Positions 21,566 through 32,430 of a stretch of DNA of 64,000 bases are shown one piece after another. The position numbers and the translations under genes were made by a program. Source of the DNA: Ctena decussata. Lineage: Eukaryota; Mollusca; Bivalvia; Lucinida; Lucinidae. The stretch spans positions 76,592,667 through 76,656,666 of the forward strand of contig OZ022509.1 in the NCBI GenBank assembly GCA_963989385.1, in the 5' to 3' direction. Positions within the stretch are counted from its first letter, which is position 1. Each line of letters opens with the position of its first letter. A model generated the notes under the pieces. The model saw only the letters and a program-made list of their open reading frames with translations. It was not told the DNA's origin and did not search any database.

Positions 21566-23533
21566 TTTTAGCTCACCTGAGCCAGCGGCTCCGGGGGAGC
21601 TTATAGGATGGTAAGGCTCCGTCGTCCGTCGTCGTCCGTCCGTCCGTCCGTCCGTCGTCCGTCCACAATTTCAAACGACTTCTCCTCTGAAACCGCTGGT
21701 CCAATTATAAACAAATTTCATATGCAGCCTCTAGGGAACTTAGGAACGAAAAGTTGTTCAAACGGTCCAGGTCACATGACCAACATGGCCGCCACGCCCA
21801 TATATGGTAAAAACCTAGAAAAATCTTCTTCTCCAGAAGCGATAGGCCGATGGCCTTGAAACTTGGTATGTAGCATCGGGCATGCGAGTATTACCAAGAT
21901 TGTTCAAATTATGACCTTGGGTTGACCTTGACCTTTTTTACGGTAAGGTCAAATTTGCTTCCTTATGCTTTTATATGGCAAAATGCTGCAACATAAGATA
22001 TCTTGGAAACTGTTGAAGATTTTGGCCTATAAATTGGTACATACAGTCATCTTAATGAGTACATGAAGATTTATGAGTACAAGAGGTCAAGGTCATTCTT
22101 TGACCTTTGACCCAGAACTCTCATATTTTGACAATATCAAACAATCTCCTCAAAAACAACTAAGCCAATTGTAACCAAATTTCATATAGATCCTCCAGGG
22201 GTTGAGGGAATGAAAATTTGTTCATACGGTCCAGGTCACATGACCAACATGGCCACCACGCCCATATATGGTAAAAAACCTTTAAAAATCTTCTTCTCCA
22301 GAACCAGTAGACCGATGGCCTTGAAACTTGGTATGTAGCATTGGGTACTCAAGTACTATCAAGATTGTTCAAACTATGACCCTGGGTTGACCTTGACCTT
22401 TTTTACGGCAAGGTCAAATATCGGAAATGCTAGAACATGAGATTTCATGGTAAGTTTTGAAGATTTTGGTATAAAAATTGGTATATACAATCATCTTAAT
22501 GAGTACATGAAGATTTATGAGTACAAGAGGTCAAGGTCATTCTTTGACCTTTGACCCAGAAATCTCAAATTTTGACAATTTCAAACAATCTGCTCTAAAA
22601 CCACTGGGCCAATTGAAACCAAATTTTATATAGAGCCTCGAGGGGTTGAGGGAATGAAAAAAAATTTCTAACGGTCCTGGACACATGACCAACATGGCCG
22701 CCACCCCCATATATGGTAAATACCTTTAAAAATCTTCTCCAGAACCAATTGACCGATGGCCTTGAGACTTTGTATGTAGCATTGGGTACTTGAGTACTAT
22801 CAAGATTGTTCAAATTATGACCTTGTGTTGACTTTGACCTTTTACAGCAAGGTCAAATATCGGAAAATGGTAGAAGATAAGATTCATGGAAAGTTTTGAA
22901 GATTTTGGCCTAAAAAATTGGTGTATACAGTTGTCTTAATGAGTTCATGAAGAATTATGAGTACAAGAGGTCAAGGTCATTTTTAACCTTTGATCCAGAT
23001 CGCTCATTTTGACATTTTCAACCATTTCCTCAAAAGCAAAAGGGCCAATTGTGAACACATTTCATATAGAGCCTCCAGGGGTTGATTGAATGAAAATTTG
23101 TTCAAACGGTCCAGGTCACATGACCAACTTGGCCGCTATTACCACTTATGGTATAAATCTTTAATATTTTTCTTCTCCAGAACCAATACACCTATGGCCT
23201 TGAAACTTGGTAAATAGCATGGAGTACTAGAGTACCAGCAAGACTTCAAATGGTGACCTTGGGTTTACCTTGACCTTTTTTGCGGCATGGTCAAATATGG
23301 GAAAATGCTAGAACATAAGATTTCATGGAAAGTTTTGAAGATTTTGGCCTAAAAATGGTATATATGGTTGTCTTAATGAGTACATGAAGATTTATGAGTA
23401 CAAGTGGTCATGGTCATTCTTTGACTTTTGACCCCAAACTCATATTTTGACAATTTCAGACATGATAAGTAAAAGCCACCTTGCCAATTGTTCAGGTGAG
23501 CGATTCAGGGCCTCATGGCCCTCTTGTTTTTTT
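21566..23533 (+). repeat. Nested 2-kb 'agctcacctgag' repeat in the retrotransposon leader
   Basis: It starts tttagctcacctgagcc, followed by a (GTC)n-rich tract, and ends with 'ttcaggtgagcgattcaggg', a GGGCC-tcat-GGCCC hairpin and CTTGTTTT. Four tandem units of about 445 bp lie between (starts near 21672, 22136, 22581 and 23018). Each has 'ccatatatggtaaa', 'gatggccttgaaacttggta' and GGTCAAGGTCATTCTTTGACC. The ends resemble a short inverted repeat (agctcacctga / tcaggtgagc). It is probably a non-autonomous element inserted into an ancestor of this retrotransposon; the hairpin-plus-CTTG end is only loosely Helitron-like. Confidence 0.7.
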
Positions 23534-24369
23534 TATTATTATTGACTTTCTGATTGTTCTTTCCTAAGGTGACGTAAGGCTGTGAATTTTAGGGGAGCAA
23601 TTTTGCCACTAAATTCTTTGTAAATGTAACCTACACTCAATTAAGGTCAACTATCCTTATTCCCTGCGTGATGAAGTGCGATAGCCCATGCATTAATTTG
23701 TGATAAAATGTAACAGGTTGCATATCTGAGTGGGGAAACTGAGGTATATAGACCTGAATTGTCTTGGCACGGATGATACATATTTAGTTTTAAGGTCCAT
23801 TTGAGTACCTTGGCACTGCTGTTGCATGACAATCTGTTAGTTCATTAATTCAAACGTTTGTACGTTCTGTCGTAACCGTTACTGAGGTCCATTTTATGTC
23901 CTGATTTAGTAACATAGGTTACTCGTAACGTAATATAATATCGTTACAATTAAACCTAATAGCGGAATCTTAAGTTTGATTTACCGTTGGTATCTTATAA
24001 GGTTTTGTAATGTAGGACGTACAGTTGTCGTGCCAGTGTTAATACGTTGCGTTACATACGTTACGTTTGTATATCCGATACGCTAGATCAAGTTGGGCGT
24101 AATTGTAATGTGGGTTATTTACGTCATCTAATTACGTCATTTAATAGTGAAAAGTAATTCTCGGCAAAGTCAACGTCAGTTTATGACGTCATTTCCGGTC
24201 TGTTATGAACGTAACTTTTATAACTACGTCCAGATCGCGACTATACTAATTAATCAACGTTTTAGTTGGATCAGTTCGTTAGTATTATTGTTAATTTTTT
24301 AGTTAACGTATGTTACTATAAGTGAACGTCGGTTTCAGTTAAATTAACGTGAGCATTACGTTAAGCGTC
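23534..24369 (+). other. Retrotransposon leader downstream of the nested repeat
   Basis: Untranslated leader before gag. It is rich in 'gttacg/acgta' words and has GACGTCA-type motifs near 24180-24190. No coding frame is seen. It may hold packaging signals, which cannot be identified by eye. Confidence 0.5.
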
Positions 24370-25209
24370 ATGGATCAGTTAGTTAAGACGGGAAGGGAGT
24401 TAGGTTATGAAGGGCAGGCATTGCAGGAATTTGTAAAGCAACAGCAAGAGACTGAGAGGGCAGAAAGGCACGCGGTAAGGGCACTTGATAAAGAAAAGAT
24501 TGCGCAGGCCGAAAAAGACAGGGAAATTGAGTTAGCTAAAATTGCGCAGGCCGATAAAGACAGGGAAATTGAGTTAGCTAGGATCGCGCAGGCCGAAAAA
24601 GATCGGGAAATTGAATTGGCTAAGATTGCGGCGGATAGGGAAATCGAGATGGCGCGAATTGAAAGCATAGAGCGGCAAGCCGAGAAAGATAGGGAAGCTA
24701 AGTTGTCTCAAGTCGAAAGCGATAAGGAAGCGAAGTTGTCGAGCGAAGTTGAGTTAGAAAAGTTGAAGTATAGTTTTGAATTGCAGCAACGCGAGTTAAA
24801 GAATCAGATAGATTTGCAGAAGGTAACGTTTAGAGTTGAATTAGAAAAACAGGAGGCTGAAAAGCTAGCGCATGCGCGAGATCCCAAGTTACCGTATTTT
24901 GATAAAAGTAAGGACAAAATGGATAGTTATTTATCAAGGTTTGAGAAATACCGAACGGCGAATAAATGGGATAAAAACGTTTGGGCTGCATATTTAAGCG
25001 CATTACTTAAAGGTTGCGCGCTTGATGTCTATGATAGATTGTCTGTAGATGATGCAGCAGATTATGACAAGTTGAAAGATGCGTTGTTAAAGAATTTTGA
25101 TATGACTGAACGCGGATTTAGGAAGAAATTTCGCTATGATAGGCCTGAAAAGTCCGAAACGTTATTCAGTTTAGTAGTAGACTTAGGTCGTATCTTAATA
25201 AATGGTTAA
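24370..25209 (+). CDS. Gag, N-terminal part (broken by a frameshift)
   Basis: Gag builds the virus-like particle. The first in-frame ATG is at 24370 (MDQLVKTGRELGYEGQ); 24349 is a GTG in the same frame. Residues about 20-150 form a long charged coiled coil with near-repeats of IAQA(E/D)KDREIELA. A capsid-like domain follows from about residue 180 (PYFDKSKDKMDSYLSRFEKY, WAAYLSALLKGCALDVYDRL). The capsid reading breaks near 25160: this frame ends at 25209, while the pol frame, read upstream of its ATG over about 25161-25211, continues the expected capsid helix. A shift inside capsid is not a normal gag-pol recoding site, so this is a lesion or an assembly error. Confidence 0.85.
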   Translation: MDQLVKTGRELGYEGQALQEFVKQQQETERAERHAVRALDKEKIAQAEKDREIELAKIAQADKDREIELARIAQAEKDREIELAKIAADREIEMARIESIERQAEKDREAKLSQVESDKEAKLSSEVELEKLKYSFELQQRELKNQIDLQKVTFRVELEKQEAEKLAHARDPKLPYFDKSKDKMDSYLSRFEKYRTANKWDKNVWAAYLSALLKGCALDVYDRLSVDDAADYDKLKDALLKNFDMTERGFRKKFRYDRPEKSETLFSLVVDLGRILING

Positions 25210-25211
25210 AA

Positions 25212-28200
25212 ATGGCGAAAGTAGACCAGTCTTACGAAGCTGTTTGCGATTTTTTCGCTAGAGATCAGTTTTTAGAATCCTGTAGTAAAGAACTATATGT
25301 TCATTTGAAACCGAAAACATTCACGAATCTAGGTGAGATGGCTAGGGAAGCAGATTTATTTGCAGAAGCACGTGGCGGTGTCTACGCTTGTGTTAATAAG
25401 GGGCAGCGTGATAGTAAGGGTGTAACTCAGAGTAGATCTGATAACAAGCCGAGTGCGAAGCCAGAGATAAAATGTAGTATTTGTGGTAAGGGACATTTAA
25501 CATATAAATGTTTTAAGAATCCCGATAGGAAGCAAGCATATAGTGCGGAGGTGGTTGCAAGTGCAAGCGGATATAGTGGAAATAAGGGGAGTAGTTATGC
25601 ACCGAAAGATGAGACACAAAGATCACAGAGTAAGAGCGATACTGTACAGACGAAGGGTAGTAATTCAGATCGTGGCCGTGGTCGGGGTTATTCCCGCGGA
25701 CGTGGTCGGGGTGGCGGACATCAAATGAGCTTTTGTAAAACTACAATGAATAGGTCTCATGAAACTGAAGGTCTCTATAAGAGTAAGGAAGAAAGTCCAT
25801 TAATCAATGATAACGTGGATAGGGAAGGTGTATGTTACTTTTTAAGGTCGCAATTACCAACAGCGCAGGGTACGGTTAATGGTAAGACTGTTGTAGTTTT
25901 AAGGGACACAGGTTGTACTGGGTGTGTCGTTCGTAGAAACTTGGTTTCTAATGATCAGTTACTTGGTAGAGAATCTGATGTAACTTTGATTGATGAATCT
26001 ACCCAAAGGTATCCCTTAGCAATGGTTGACATAGATTGTCCATTTTTCACAGGAAAAACTGAGGCATTGTGCATGGAAGATACATTGTATGACCTGGTTA
26101 TTGGAAATATTGACGGGTCAAAACTTCCCGATATGTCCCATTTTGCAATGGCGGCAGTGACTAGGTCACAAGCTAAGCAAGGTGAAGAGGTCTATAAGAA
26201 ACTTAAAGTTCCTGATCAAATTATTGCTAGTGATAAGGAGGCATTGAAGCAGGCCCAAGTTGTTGACCCGAAATTGAATGGCATAAGGCAAAGAGTGGAA
26301 TCTGGGAATGTGACTATTAGTCGTGGATTGAACCGAGGTGAAACTAAGTTTATCCGAAAGAAAGATTTATTGTATAGGCAGTTTACTAAGGGAAACAAGG
26401 TCACTTTGCAACTTATTATCCCTGAAGGTTTTCGTGAAAAGGTGTTAAGATTGGCGCACGAAACCTTGATGTCAGGTCATTTGGGCATAAAGAAAACTAT
26501 GGATAGAGTGTTAACGGAGTTCTTTTGGCCTGGAGTTTGTGGTGATGTGGCAAGGTTTTGTAAATCTTGTGACATATGTCAAAGGACTATTCAAAAAGGT
26601 CGTGTCACTAAGGTTCCTTTAGGAAAGTTGCCACAGATTGACACACCATTTAAACGAGTCGCTGTTGATATAGTTGGACCGATAGAACCTCGTTCTGACA
26701 GGAAATCCCGCTATATTTTAACAATGATAGACTATGCGACGAGATATCCCGAGGCGGTAGCGTTACCCGGCATTGAAACGGAACGCGTAGCCGAAGCGTT
26801 AGTTGAGATGTTTAGTAGAGTTGGCATACCTGACGAAATGTTAACAGATTGCGGAAGTCAGTTTACTGCTGAAGTTATGAAAGAAGTAAGCAGGCTGTTA
26901 TCACTCCAGCAGTTAACCACGACGCCGTATCATCCTATCTGTAACGGTCTTGTAGAGCGTTTTCACGCGACGTTGAAGCAAATGCTACGTAGGATGTGCG
27001 CAGAACGTCCAAAAGACTGGAATAAATATCTCCCAGCACTACTGTTTGCAATAAGGGAGGTTCCACAGGAGTCATTAGGGTTTTCTCCGTTCGAATTGTT
27101 ATACGGACGTAACGTTAAAGGCCCTATGGCAATATTACGTGAATTATGGTCTGAAGAGGTACAGGATGAGCAGGTTCTGTCTACGTACCAGTACGTAATA
27201 GAGTTGAGAGAACGGTTAGAGCAGACGTGTAAGTTAGCACATGATAATTTACGGAAAGTACAAGTAAAGCAAAAGGCTTATTATGACAAACGCGCTAGGT
27301 CGCGTAAATTTAACGTGGGAGATAAAGTACTCTTATTACTGCCAACTGACAGTAATAAACTGTTATTGCAGTGGAAGGGTCCATATGAAGTAGTAGAGGT
27401 GGTGAATAGAATGGACTATAAAATCGACGTCAATGGTGTCGTGAGTACATATCATGCTAATATGCTGAAACAGTATGTCGAACGTCGTACTGTGCCGTCA
27501 CATTGTTTATTGTCTACTGAGACTACAGAGTCGGTTGATGACGATGGTAGTGATGAATTTTCTCTTGATGATTGTGCTTTTCCGACAGCTAAAGAGCCGG
27601 AAACTTATAATGACGTCAGTATTTCAGATATGCTAACGTCAGAACAACGTATGGAGGTTCAAGCGTTGATTAAACAGTACCCGGATGTACTATCAAGTTT
27701 ACCCGGTCGAACTGATCAGATACAGCACGATATCAAACTACTCACGTCAGAACCCATACGAACGAAAGGTTATTCTATCCCGTATAAGACGCGCAACGTC
27801 ATGGAAACGGAGATACAGGATATGTTAGATTTAGGGGTAATCGAGCCGTCGATTTCACCGTATTCATCTCCTGTTGTCCTAGTTCCGAAGAAAGACGGGT
27901 CAGTTAGATTCTGTATCGACTTCCGGAAGCTTAACAAAGTGACGGAATTCGATGCAGAACCTATGCCAAATATGGAGGAGGTTATCAATAAAATGTCGGG
28001 ACATAAATTCTTTAAAAAGATGGACCTGAGTAAGGGTTATTGGCAAGTCAGTCTTACTGAAAGGTCTAAACCTTTGACGGCATTTGAAACGCCTAAGGGT
28101 TTATTCCAGTTTAAAACTATGCCCTTCGGTTTGGTCAATTCGGGAGCCTCATTTTGTAGGTTAATGAGAATCATATTGTCCAATCTCCCAAATGTTGACA

Positions 28201-29012
28201 GCTTTGTTGATGACATGTGGATATTTACTGAAACATGGAAGGATCATGTGACGTCATTACGTCAAGTGTTAGATCGGCTCAGGTCGGCCAAATTGACGGC
28301 AAAACCATCTAAATGCATGATCGGTTATGGCAGTATCGAGTGCCTTGGTCACAATATCGTCGGACAGACGGTACGACCGCAAGAGGACAAGATACAGGCT
28401 ATCAGAGATGCTCCTCGTCCATGTACGAAAAGGCAAATTAAATCTTTTCTGGGATTAGCTGGGTTTTACCGTCGTTTTATCCCAAATTTCTCATCCATAG
28501 CTTCTCCTCTGACTGATTTAACTAAACGGGATAGACCTAATTCTATCAAAGATTGGCAAGATCAGCATGAAAGGGCATTTCAAACCCTGAAGAGTAGGCT
28601 CACGTCTAGTCCTATTCTTCGCTTACCTGTTTTTCAAGAAGGTAACCCGTTTGTACTCCGAACAGACGCTTCAGACGTTGGCCTTGGAGCTATTTTGCTT
28701 CAGGAATTCGAAGGTGAAGGTCGTTTGCCGATTGCTTATGCTAGCAAGAAATTGTTACCTCGGGAAAGGATCTACTCTGTAATTGAAAAGGAATGTTTGG
28801 GTATAATCTGGGGTGTTGAGAAATTTCGTAAATACCTGTATGGGGCGGAATTCCTCCTTGAAACTGACCACAAACCTTTGTCCTATATGCTGACAGCTAA
28901 GGTGCTCAATCCCCGAATCATGCGTTGGGCCATGAAATTACAGCCGTACAGATTCAGGATCGTTGCTATCCGCGGCCAAGATAATTTGGGGGCGGACTAC
29001 CTTAGTAGATAG
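25212..29012 (+). CDS. Gag C-terminus plus Pol: zinc knuckle, PR, INT, RT, RNase H
   Basis: 1266 codons, intact. Residues 1-55 finish the capsid. A CCHC zinc knuckle follows (C88, C91, H95, C100) with three instead of four residues between the second Cys and His, then an RGG-rich tract (154-169). Aspartic protease RDTGC (D232) with LVIGNIDG. Integrase: HHCC zinc domain (H416, H423, C453, C456), DDE residues D486, D546, E582, and a GPY/F module at about 721-755 (WKGPYEVVEVV). Reverse transcriptase: MDLSKGYW (D938) and FVDD (D1000, D1001). RNase H: D1152, E1192, D1219, D1262, ending ADYLSR. INT lies before RT, as in Gmr1-group Ty3/Gypsy elements and unlike ordinary Gypsy. All catalytic residues are present. 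The ATG used is the first in frame; in a working element this region would be translated from gag. Confidence 0.93.
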   Translation: MAKVDQSYEAVCDFFARDQFLESCSKELYVHLKPKTFTNLGEMAREADLFAEARGGVYACVNKGQRDSKGVTQSRSDNKPSAKPEIKCSICGKGHLTYKCFKNPDRKQAYSAEVVASASGYSGNKGSSYAPKDETQRSQSKSDTVQTKGSNSDRGRGRGYSRGRGRGGGHQMSFCKTTMNRSHETEGLYKSKEESPLINDNVDREGVCYFLRSQLPTAQGTVNGKTVVVLRDTGCTGCVVRRNLVSNDQLLGRESDVTLIDESTQRYPLAMVDIDCPFFTGKTEALCMEDTLYDLVIGNIDGSKLPDMSHFAMAAVTRSQAKQGEEVYKKLKVPDQIIASDKEALKQAQVVDPKLNGIRQRVESGNVTISRGLNRGETKFIRKKDLLYRQFTKGNKVTLQLIIPEGFREKVLRLAHETLMSGHLGIKKTMDRVLTEFFWPGVCGDVARFCKSCDICQRTIQKGRVTKVPLGKLPQIDTPFKRVAVDIVGPIEPRSDRKSRYILTMIDYATRYPEAVALPGIETERVAEALVEMFSRVGIPDEMLTDCGSQFTAEVMKEVSRLLSLQQLTTTPYHPICNGLVERFHATLKQMLRRMCAERPKDWNKYLPALLFAIREVPQESLGFSPFELLYGRNVKGPMAILRELWSEEVQDEQVLSTYQYVIELRERLEQTCKLAHDNLRKVQVKQKAYYDKRARSRKFNVGDKVLLLLPTDSNKLLLQWKGPYEVVEVVNRMDYKIDVNGVVSTYHANMLKQYVERRTVPSHCLLSTETTESVDDDGSDEFSLDDCAFPTAKEPETYNDVSISDMLTSEQRMEVQALIKQYPDVLSSLPGRTDQIQHDIKLLTSEPIRTKGYSIPYKTRNVMETEIQDMLDLGVIEPSISPYSSPVVLVPKKDGSVRFCIDFRKLNKVTEFDAEPMPNMEEVINKMSGHKFFKKMDLSKGYWQVSLTERSKPLTAFETPKGLFQFKTMPFGLVNSGASFCRLMRIILSNLPNVDSFVDDMWIFTETWKDHVTSLRQVLDRLRSAKLTAKPSKCMIGYGSIECLGHNIVGQTVRPQEDKIQAIRDAPRPCTKRQIKSFLGLAGFYRRFIPNFSSIASPLTDLTKRDRPNSIKDWQDQHERAFQTLKSRLTSSPILRLPVFQEGNPFVLRTDASDVGLGAILLQEFEGEGRLPIAYASKKLLPRERIYSVIEKECLGIIWGVEKFRKYLYGAEFLLETDHKPLSYMLTAKVLNPRIMRWAMKLQPYRFRIVAIRGQDNLGADYLSR

Positions 29013-29138
29013 TTTGGCCACGTTATGCATCGCACCGTTGTTGTGTATATAGCTAGTTTTCCAGTTTTGACATAGCCTACGATTCGATCGCATTTCGTAC
29101 TATATCAGAAAAGAAACATTGTACTGTTTTTTTCTCCC

Positions 29139-29150
29139 TAAGGGGAAACC
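29139..29150 (+). other. Polypurine tract
   Basis: The purine run aaggggaaa lies just before the 3' LTR, where plus-strand DNA synthesis is primed. The 29013-29138 stretch between the pol stop and this tract has no gene. Confidence 0.65.
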
Positions 29151-29152
29151 TA

Positions 29153-31457
29153 TGTTACGAAATGGATCCGATCGTCGACTTTGTCGTCGAATTATTTTAA
29201 TCCTTTCAATCAGTAGGGCTACAGTTTTTAGGGCAACTGTGGTAATAAAACGTTTACGGAAATTGTGACTACGTTATGCATGGGTTGTTTGTGAATACCT
29301 CTCGTGGACAGCGTATTGCATGATTTTAAGGTGAATAGCTGCACGAGTCTTTTGATTGTGGACAGCGTGTTGCATGATTTTAATGTGAATACCTGCACGT
29401 TTAGAGTCGTGTCGCATGATTTAAATGTGAGACGCATACTATTTATACGCCTATCTTTTATTGAAAAGTTAGACGTGGCTGTTTAATTCTTATACTGAGG
29501 ATGTTATATTGTTGTGTGCCCAGATTCTGAGTTTAGACCTGAATGGTAAGATTTTATTATATTTATTTAGAATAGTTTGGCTAAGAATGAAAAATGTGAC
29601 GTCTGATTGATATGGTATGATTATATGTGTCGACTGATTTGATTTTGTTGACAGTGATCAGGCTGTGCATATGTCGACCAATTTTGTTTATACTGACCAT
29701 GCTGCGCATGGTATTTGTATATTAGGAAGTTTTGTAAATTACGGAAATAGTTTATATCACTGATGTTGGTTGCAATGGTGTGCGTCTATTTGACGTCCAG
29801 TGACGTCAGTTGCATTCATTTTATTCATGTGACGTCAGTTGCATTCATGTTATTGCGACGTCAGCACTTTTTACATTAGTTTCACTGGTGTGCGTCTATT
29901 TGACGTCCAGTGACGTCAATTGTATTCATGTTATTCATGTGACGTCAGTTGCATTCATGTTATTCATGTGACGTCAGTTGCATTCATGTTATTGCGACGT
30001 CAGCACTTTTTATATTAGTTTCACGTATACGTGGCCTATAGAAGTAGATTGATTTGTAATGGAACTAATTTATATACTCGTGACGTCAATTGACGCCATA
30101 GCATGCACCGCATTAAGGTTTTTTTCCATAAGTTATAATGGTAACATTTGGTCATCATGCGTTTGATTTGCCTTCATTAGATGACGTCCTATGGTATAAC
30201 ATCATTGGCGTCATGATGTCAGATCAAACGTTATGATCCCAAATGTGTTAGAAATGCTTATTCAGCTATTATATTCTATGGCAAATGGTATTACGCTTAG
30301 TTTAAAGAAATGAATTAATACATATGCGAGTTAGATTTTGGTCAATCAATTTAATGTAAATAGTTCATTGTTTAGATTATTCATGTTTTATGTGGGGTAT
30401 GTCATGGTAATGCCTGTTGACGTCAGTATACTTCTTGACAATGTTTGACGTCAGATCCTTCGACGCACATGCGTGGTAGGATCTACGTTTCTTCATTGGC
30501 GGAAGTGGTAAGCACACTTTTAGCTTTACATCGTGAGCGCGAGTCGTGTCTAGTGACACGGCTGGCGTGTGCACGTTATGCTCGGCATTCGCCGAGGGCG
30601 TTGTATGGTATTTCCAAGACAGGCCCAAATCTTACGTATTGTTATTATGTAGTTACAATGTATTAAGTGTAAGTTCATTATTTTTAGGCACATCAAGTCC
30701 GGCAGTCAGCTGTTAGGGCTTAGAGCCACGTCTCACCTGGAGATTCGATACACGTCTCCAGGTTAATACCAACCCGGGTAGAGCAGTTACAACGCCCTTG
30801 TGCATGTATTCCTAGCAGAGGCGGGAAGCACAAAATATTGGCAAAATCGATGTAATTACTGCAGAGGTGAAAGTTGGACAGTGTTCGTCCACTAAAGTGT
30901 GTCATATTATATTTAGACTGGTCTCTGGTACGATCCAGGGAGCGACCAGTATATAATCGTGCACGTGTTAATATAAGTTGGTGTTCCTCATGATATATGG
31001 ACTGGCCCATGACATGATCCAGGGAACGACAAAGTGAAGTCTACCAACATAAGGCCTTGGTTTTTTTTTGTATGAGCTCAAACTGACGTCTTTTGTTCTT
31101 TGTGTTTTCCTTTAGTTCATGGCGCTGAGCCGAGTACGGTGTTGACGTCAGACAGTAATCTATTTGCGCATTGCACGCAAATCGATTACAGATTTGAAAC
31201 AAACACCTTACTTGGGCCAGCGACATGAACTGATATGTGTTGTATATTATTGTAATTGTGACAGTTGTAAATTGTATTGTTGTATATAGTATTTACAATA
31301 TATATAAACTTCAAAAAAAATCTAACGTTGTTAGAGTTTCCTTGTTAGTGTAATACACTGGTAGATAACCCTTTAACCGGAAGTCACCCTCCGTCGTCCT
31401 GGCGACGCATAAGGCTCTACACCCATGTCGACCGTGTGTGAAACCTTCTGCGTAACA
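29153..31457 (+). repeat. 3' LTR
   Basis: 2305 bp, same termini as the 5' LTR. It carries the full CRE cluster and lacks the 154-bp segment. By eye, ten base substitutions separate the shared parts. Confidence 0.93.
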
Positions 31458-31462
31458 GGCAT
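31458..31462 (+). repeat. Target-site duplication GGCAT, right
   Basis: Matches GGCAT at 19008-19012 and defines the integration site. Confidence 0.85.
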
Positions 31463-32085
31463 AAAGAAAAACGTTGGAGTTACTTCCCCTGAAAGTGCAG
31501 CTACTCGCCATAAAATAGAAAAGACTAACCAGGACGCGCTCGATTCAAAAAACATTCATGCCGTAGGGCAATTTTAGCAACTAATATTCATACACCTTAG
31601 AGAACCCACAGTATTGGCCCCATCGGCATATAATGACATGAAGTTAAACATATTCATATTCAGGGGTACAGAGTATGAATTTCCATGATACCCTCCCGCA
31701 GGCCCGGCCCATCCTTACATATGTCTATCCCTAGGCAGAACTAAAACATATATTAGACTAGCACGTAAGAATAGCAGGAATGCTGCCTAGGCATTTGTCT
31801 TACCGCGTTTATTCGGTCATAAGACGAGTTATTATAACGCCCAAAACACTCCAAACATGCAAATTAGACATGTGCGATTCGGCTACAGGTTAGGGTGTTT
31901 CCTTCAAAAAAGAAAAAAATCTCAAATCCAGACCCGTTGTATTAGACGGATCTAGTTCTCAAAAAACGTCCTGGAAGGAAAAGTTCCCGCTCCACGACCG
32001 AAGAAATACGGTAAATGTTGACTCAACTGCTCTAAGTATGGGTTAACAAAATGATTGGGGGGGGGGGGGGACAAAATTCCTCCAA
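31463..32085. other. No gene seen; G14 run
   Basis: Flanking DNA of the retrotransposon insertion. It contains a G14 run at 32057-32070. No coding or RNA signal is recognised. Confidence 0.5.
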
Positions 32086-32089
32086 TCTT

Positions 32090-32430
32090 TATTTGAAACC
32101 ATGCAGTAACATTCAAACTGCAAAGCTTCATAAGTTTTGTTCCTGAGCAGATATTTTTCTGTCTGTTGCTTCATTACGTAGTTCACATATATGCGTTTTA
32201 GAAAATAACATTAAAACACAAATATATGCAGGCGTCTTGCCACTGTGCAGAATGGCGCTAACTGAAATTTCAAATTTTCGTGTCGCCGCGGCAAATATTA
32301 TACAAATCTACCCGTCCATTGCCTATTTCAAGCAACTGCCCAGACTTATCAGGCTTTACACAAATTACCACAATCAGGTTTGCAGTATCTTCAGTATCTA
32401 CCCTGCAAACTGCTCAATCGAGAACTGTTA
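32090..32430 (+). repeat. Fragment of unit C of the composite repeat
   Basis: It carries 'ttttgttcctgagcagatat', 'ggcgtcttgccactgtgcag' and 'cgtgtcgccgcggcaaatat', nearly identical to 34340-34660. It shows that the C unit ends in a unique tail ('tgcctatttcaagcaactgc'...'ctgcaaact'). Confidence 0.7.

Larger units (their letters stand above)
19013..31457 (+). mobile_element. Full-length Ty3/Gypsy LTR retrotransposon, Gmr1-like
   Basis: 12.4-kb element bounded by LTRs (19013-21471; 29153-31457) with TGTTACG...CGTAACA ends and GGCAT duplications. In order it holds a tRNA-Leu primer site, a leader with a nested repeat, gag, pol (zinc knuckle, protease, integrase, reverse transcriptase, RNase H) and a polypurine tract. 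No env follows pol. Comparing the LTRs by eye gives ten substitutions, one T-run indel and one 154-bp length difference, so the insertion is young (roughly 0.4 percent divergence). The integrase-before-RT order is that of the Gmr1 group. A gag frameshift near 25160 makes this copy probably non-autonomous unless that is an assembly error. Confidence 0.93.

Noticed and set aside
24405..24668. Minus-strand ORF opposite gag
   Set aside because: Antisense shadow of the repetitive coiled-coil codons.
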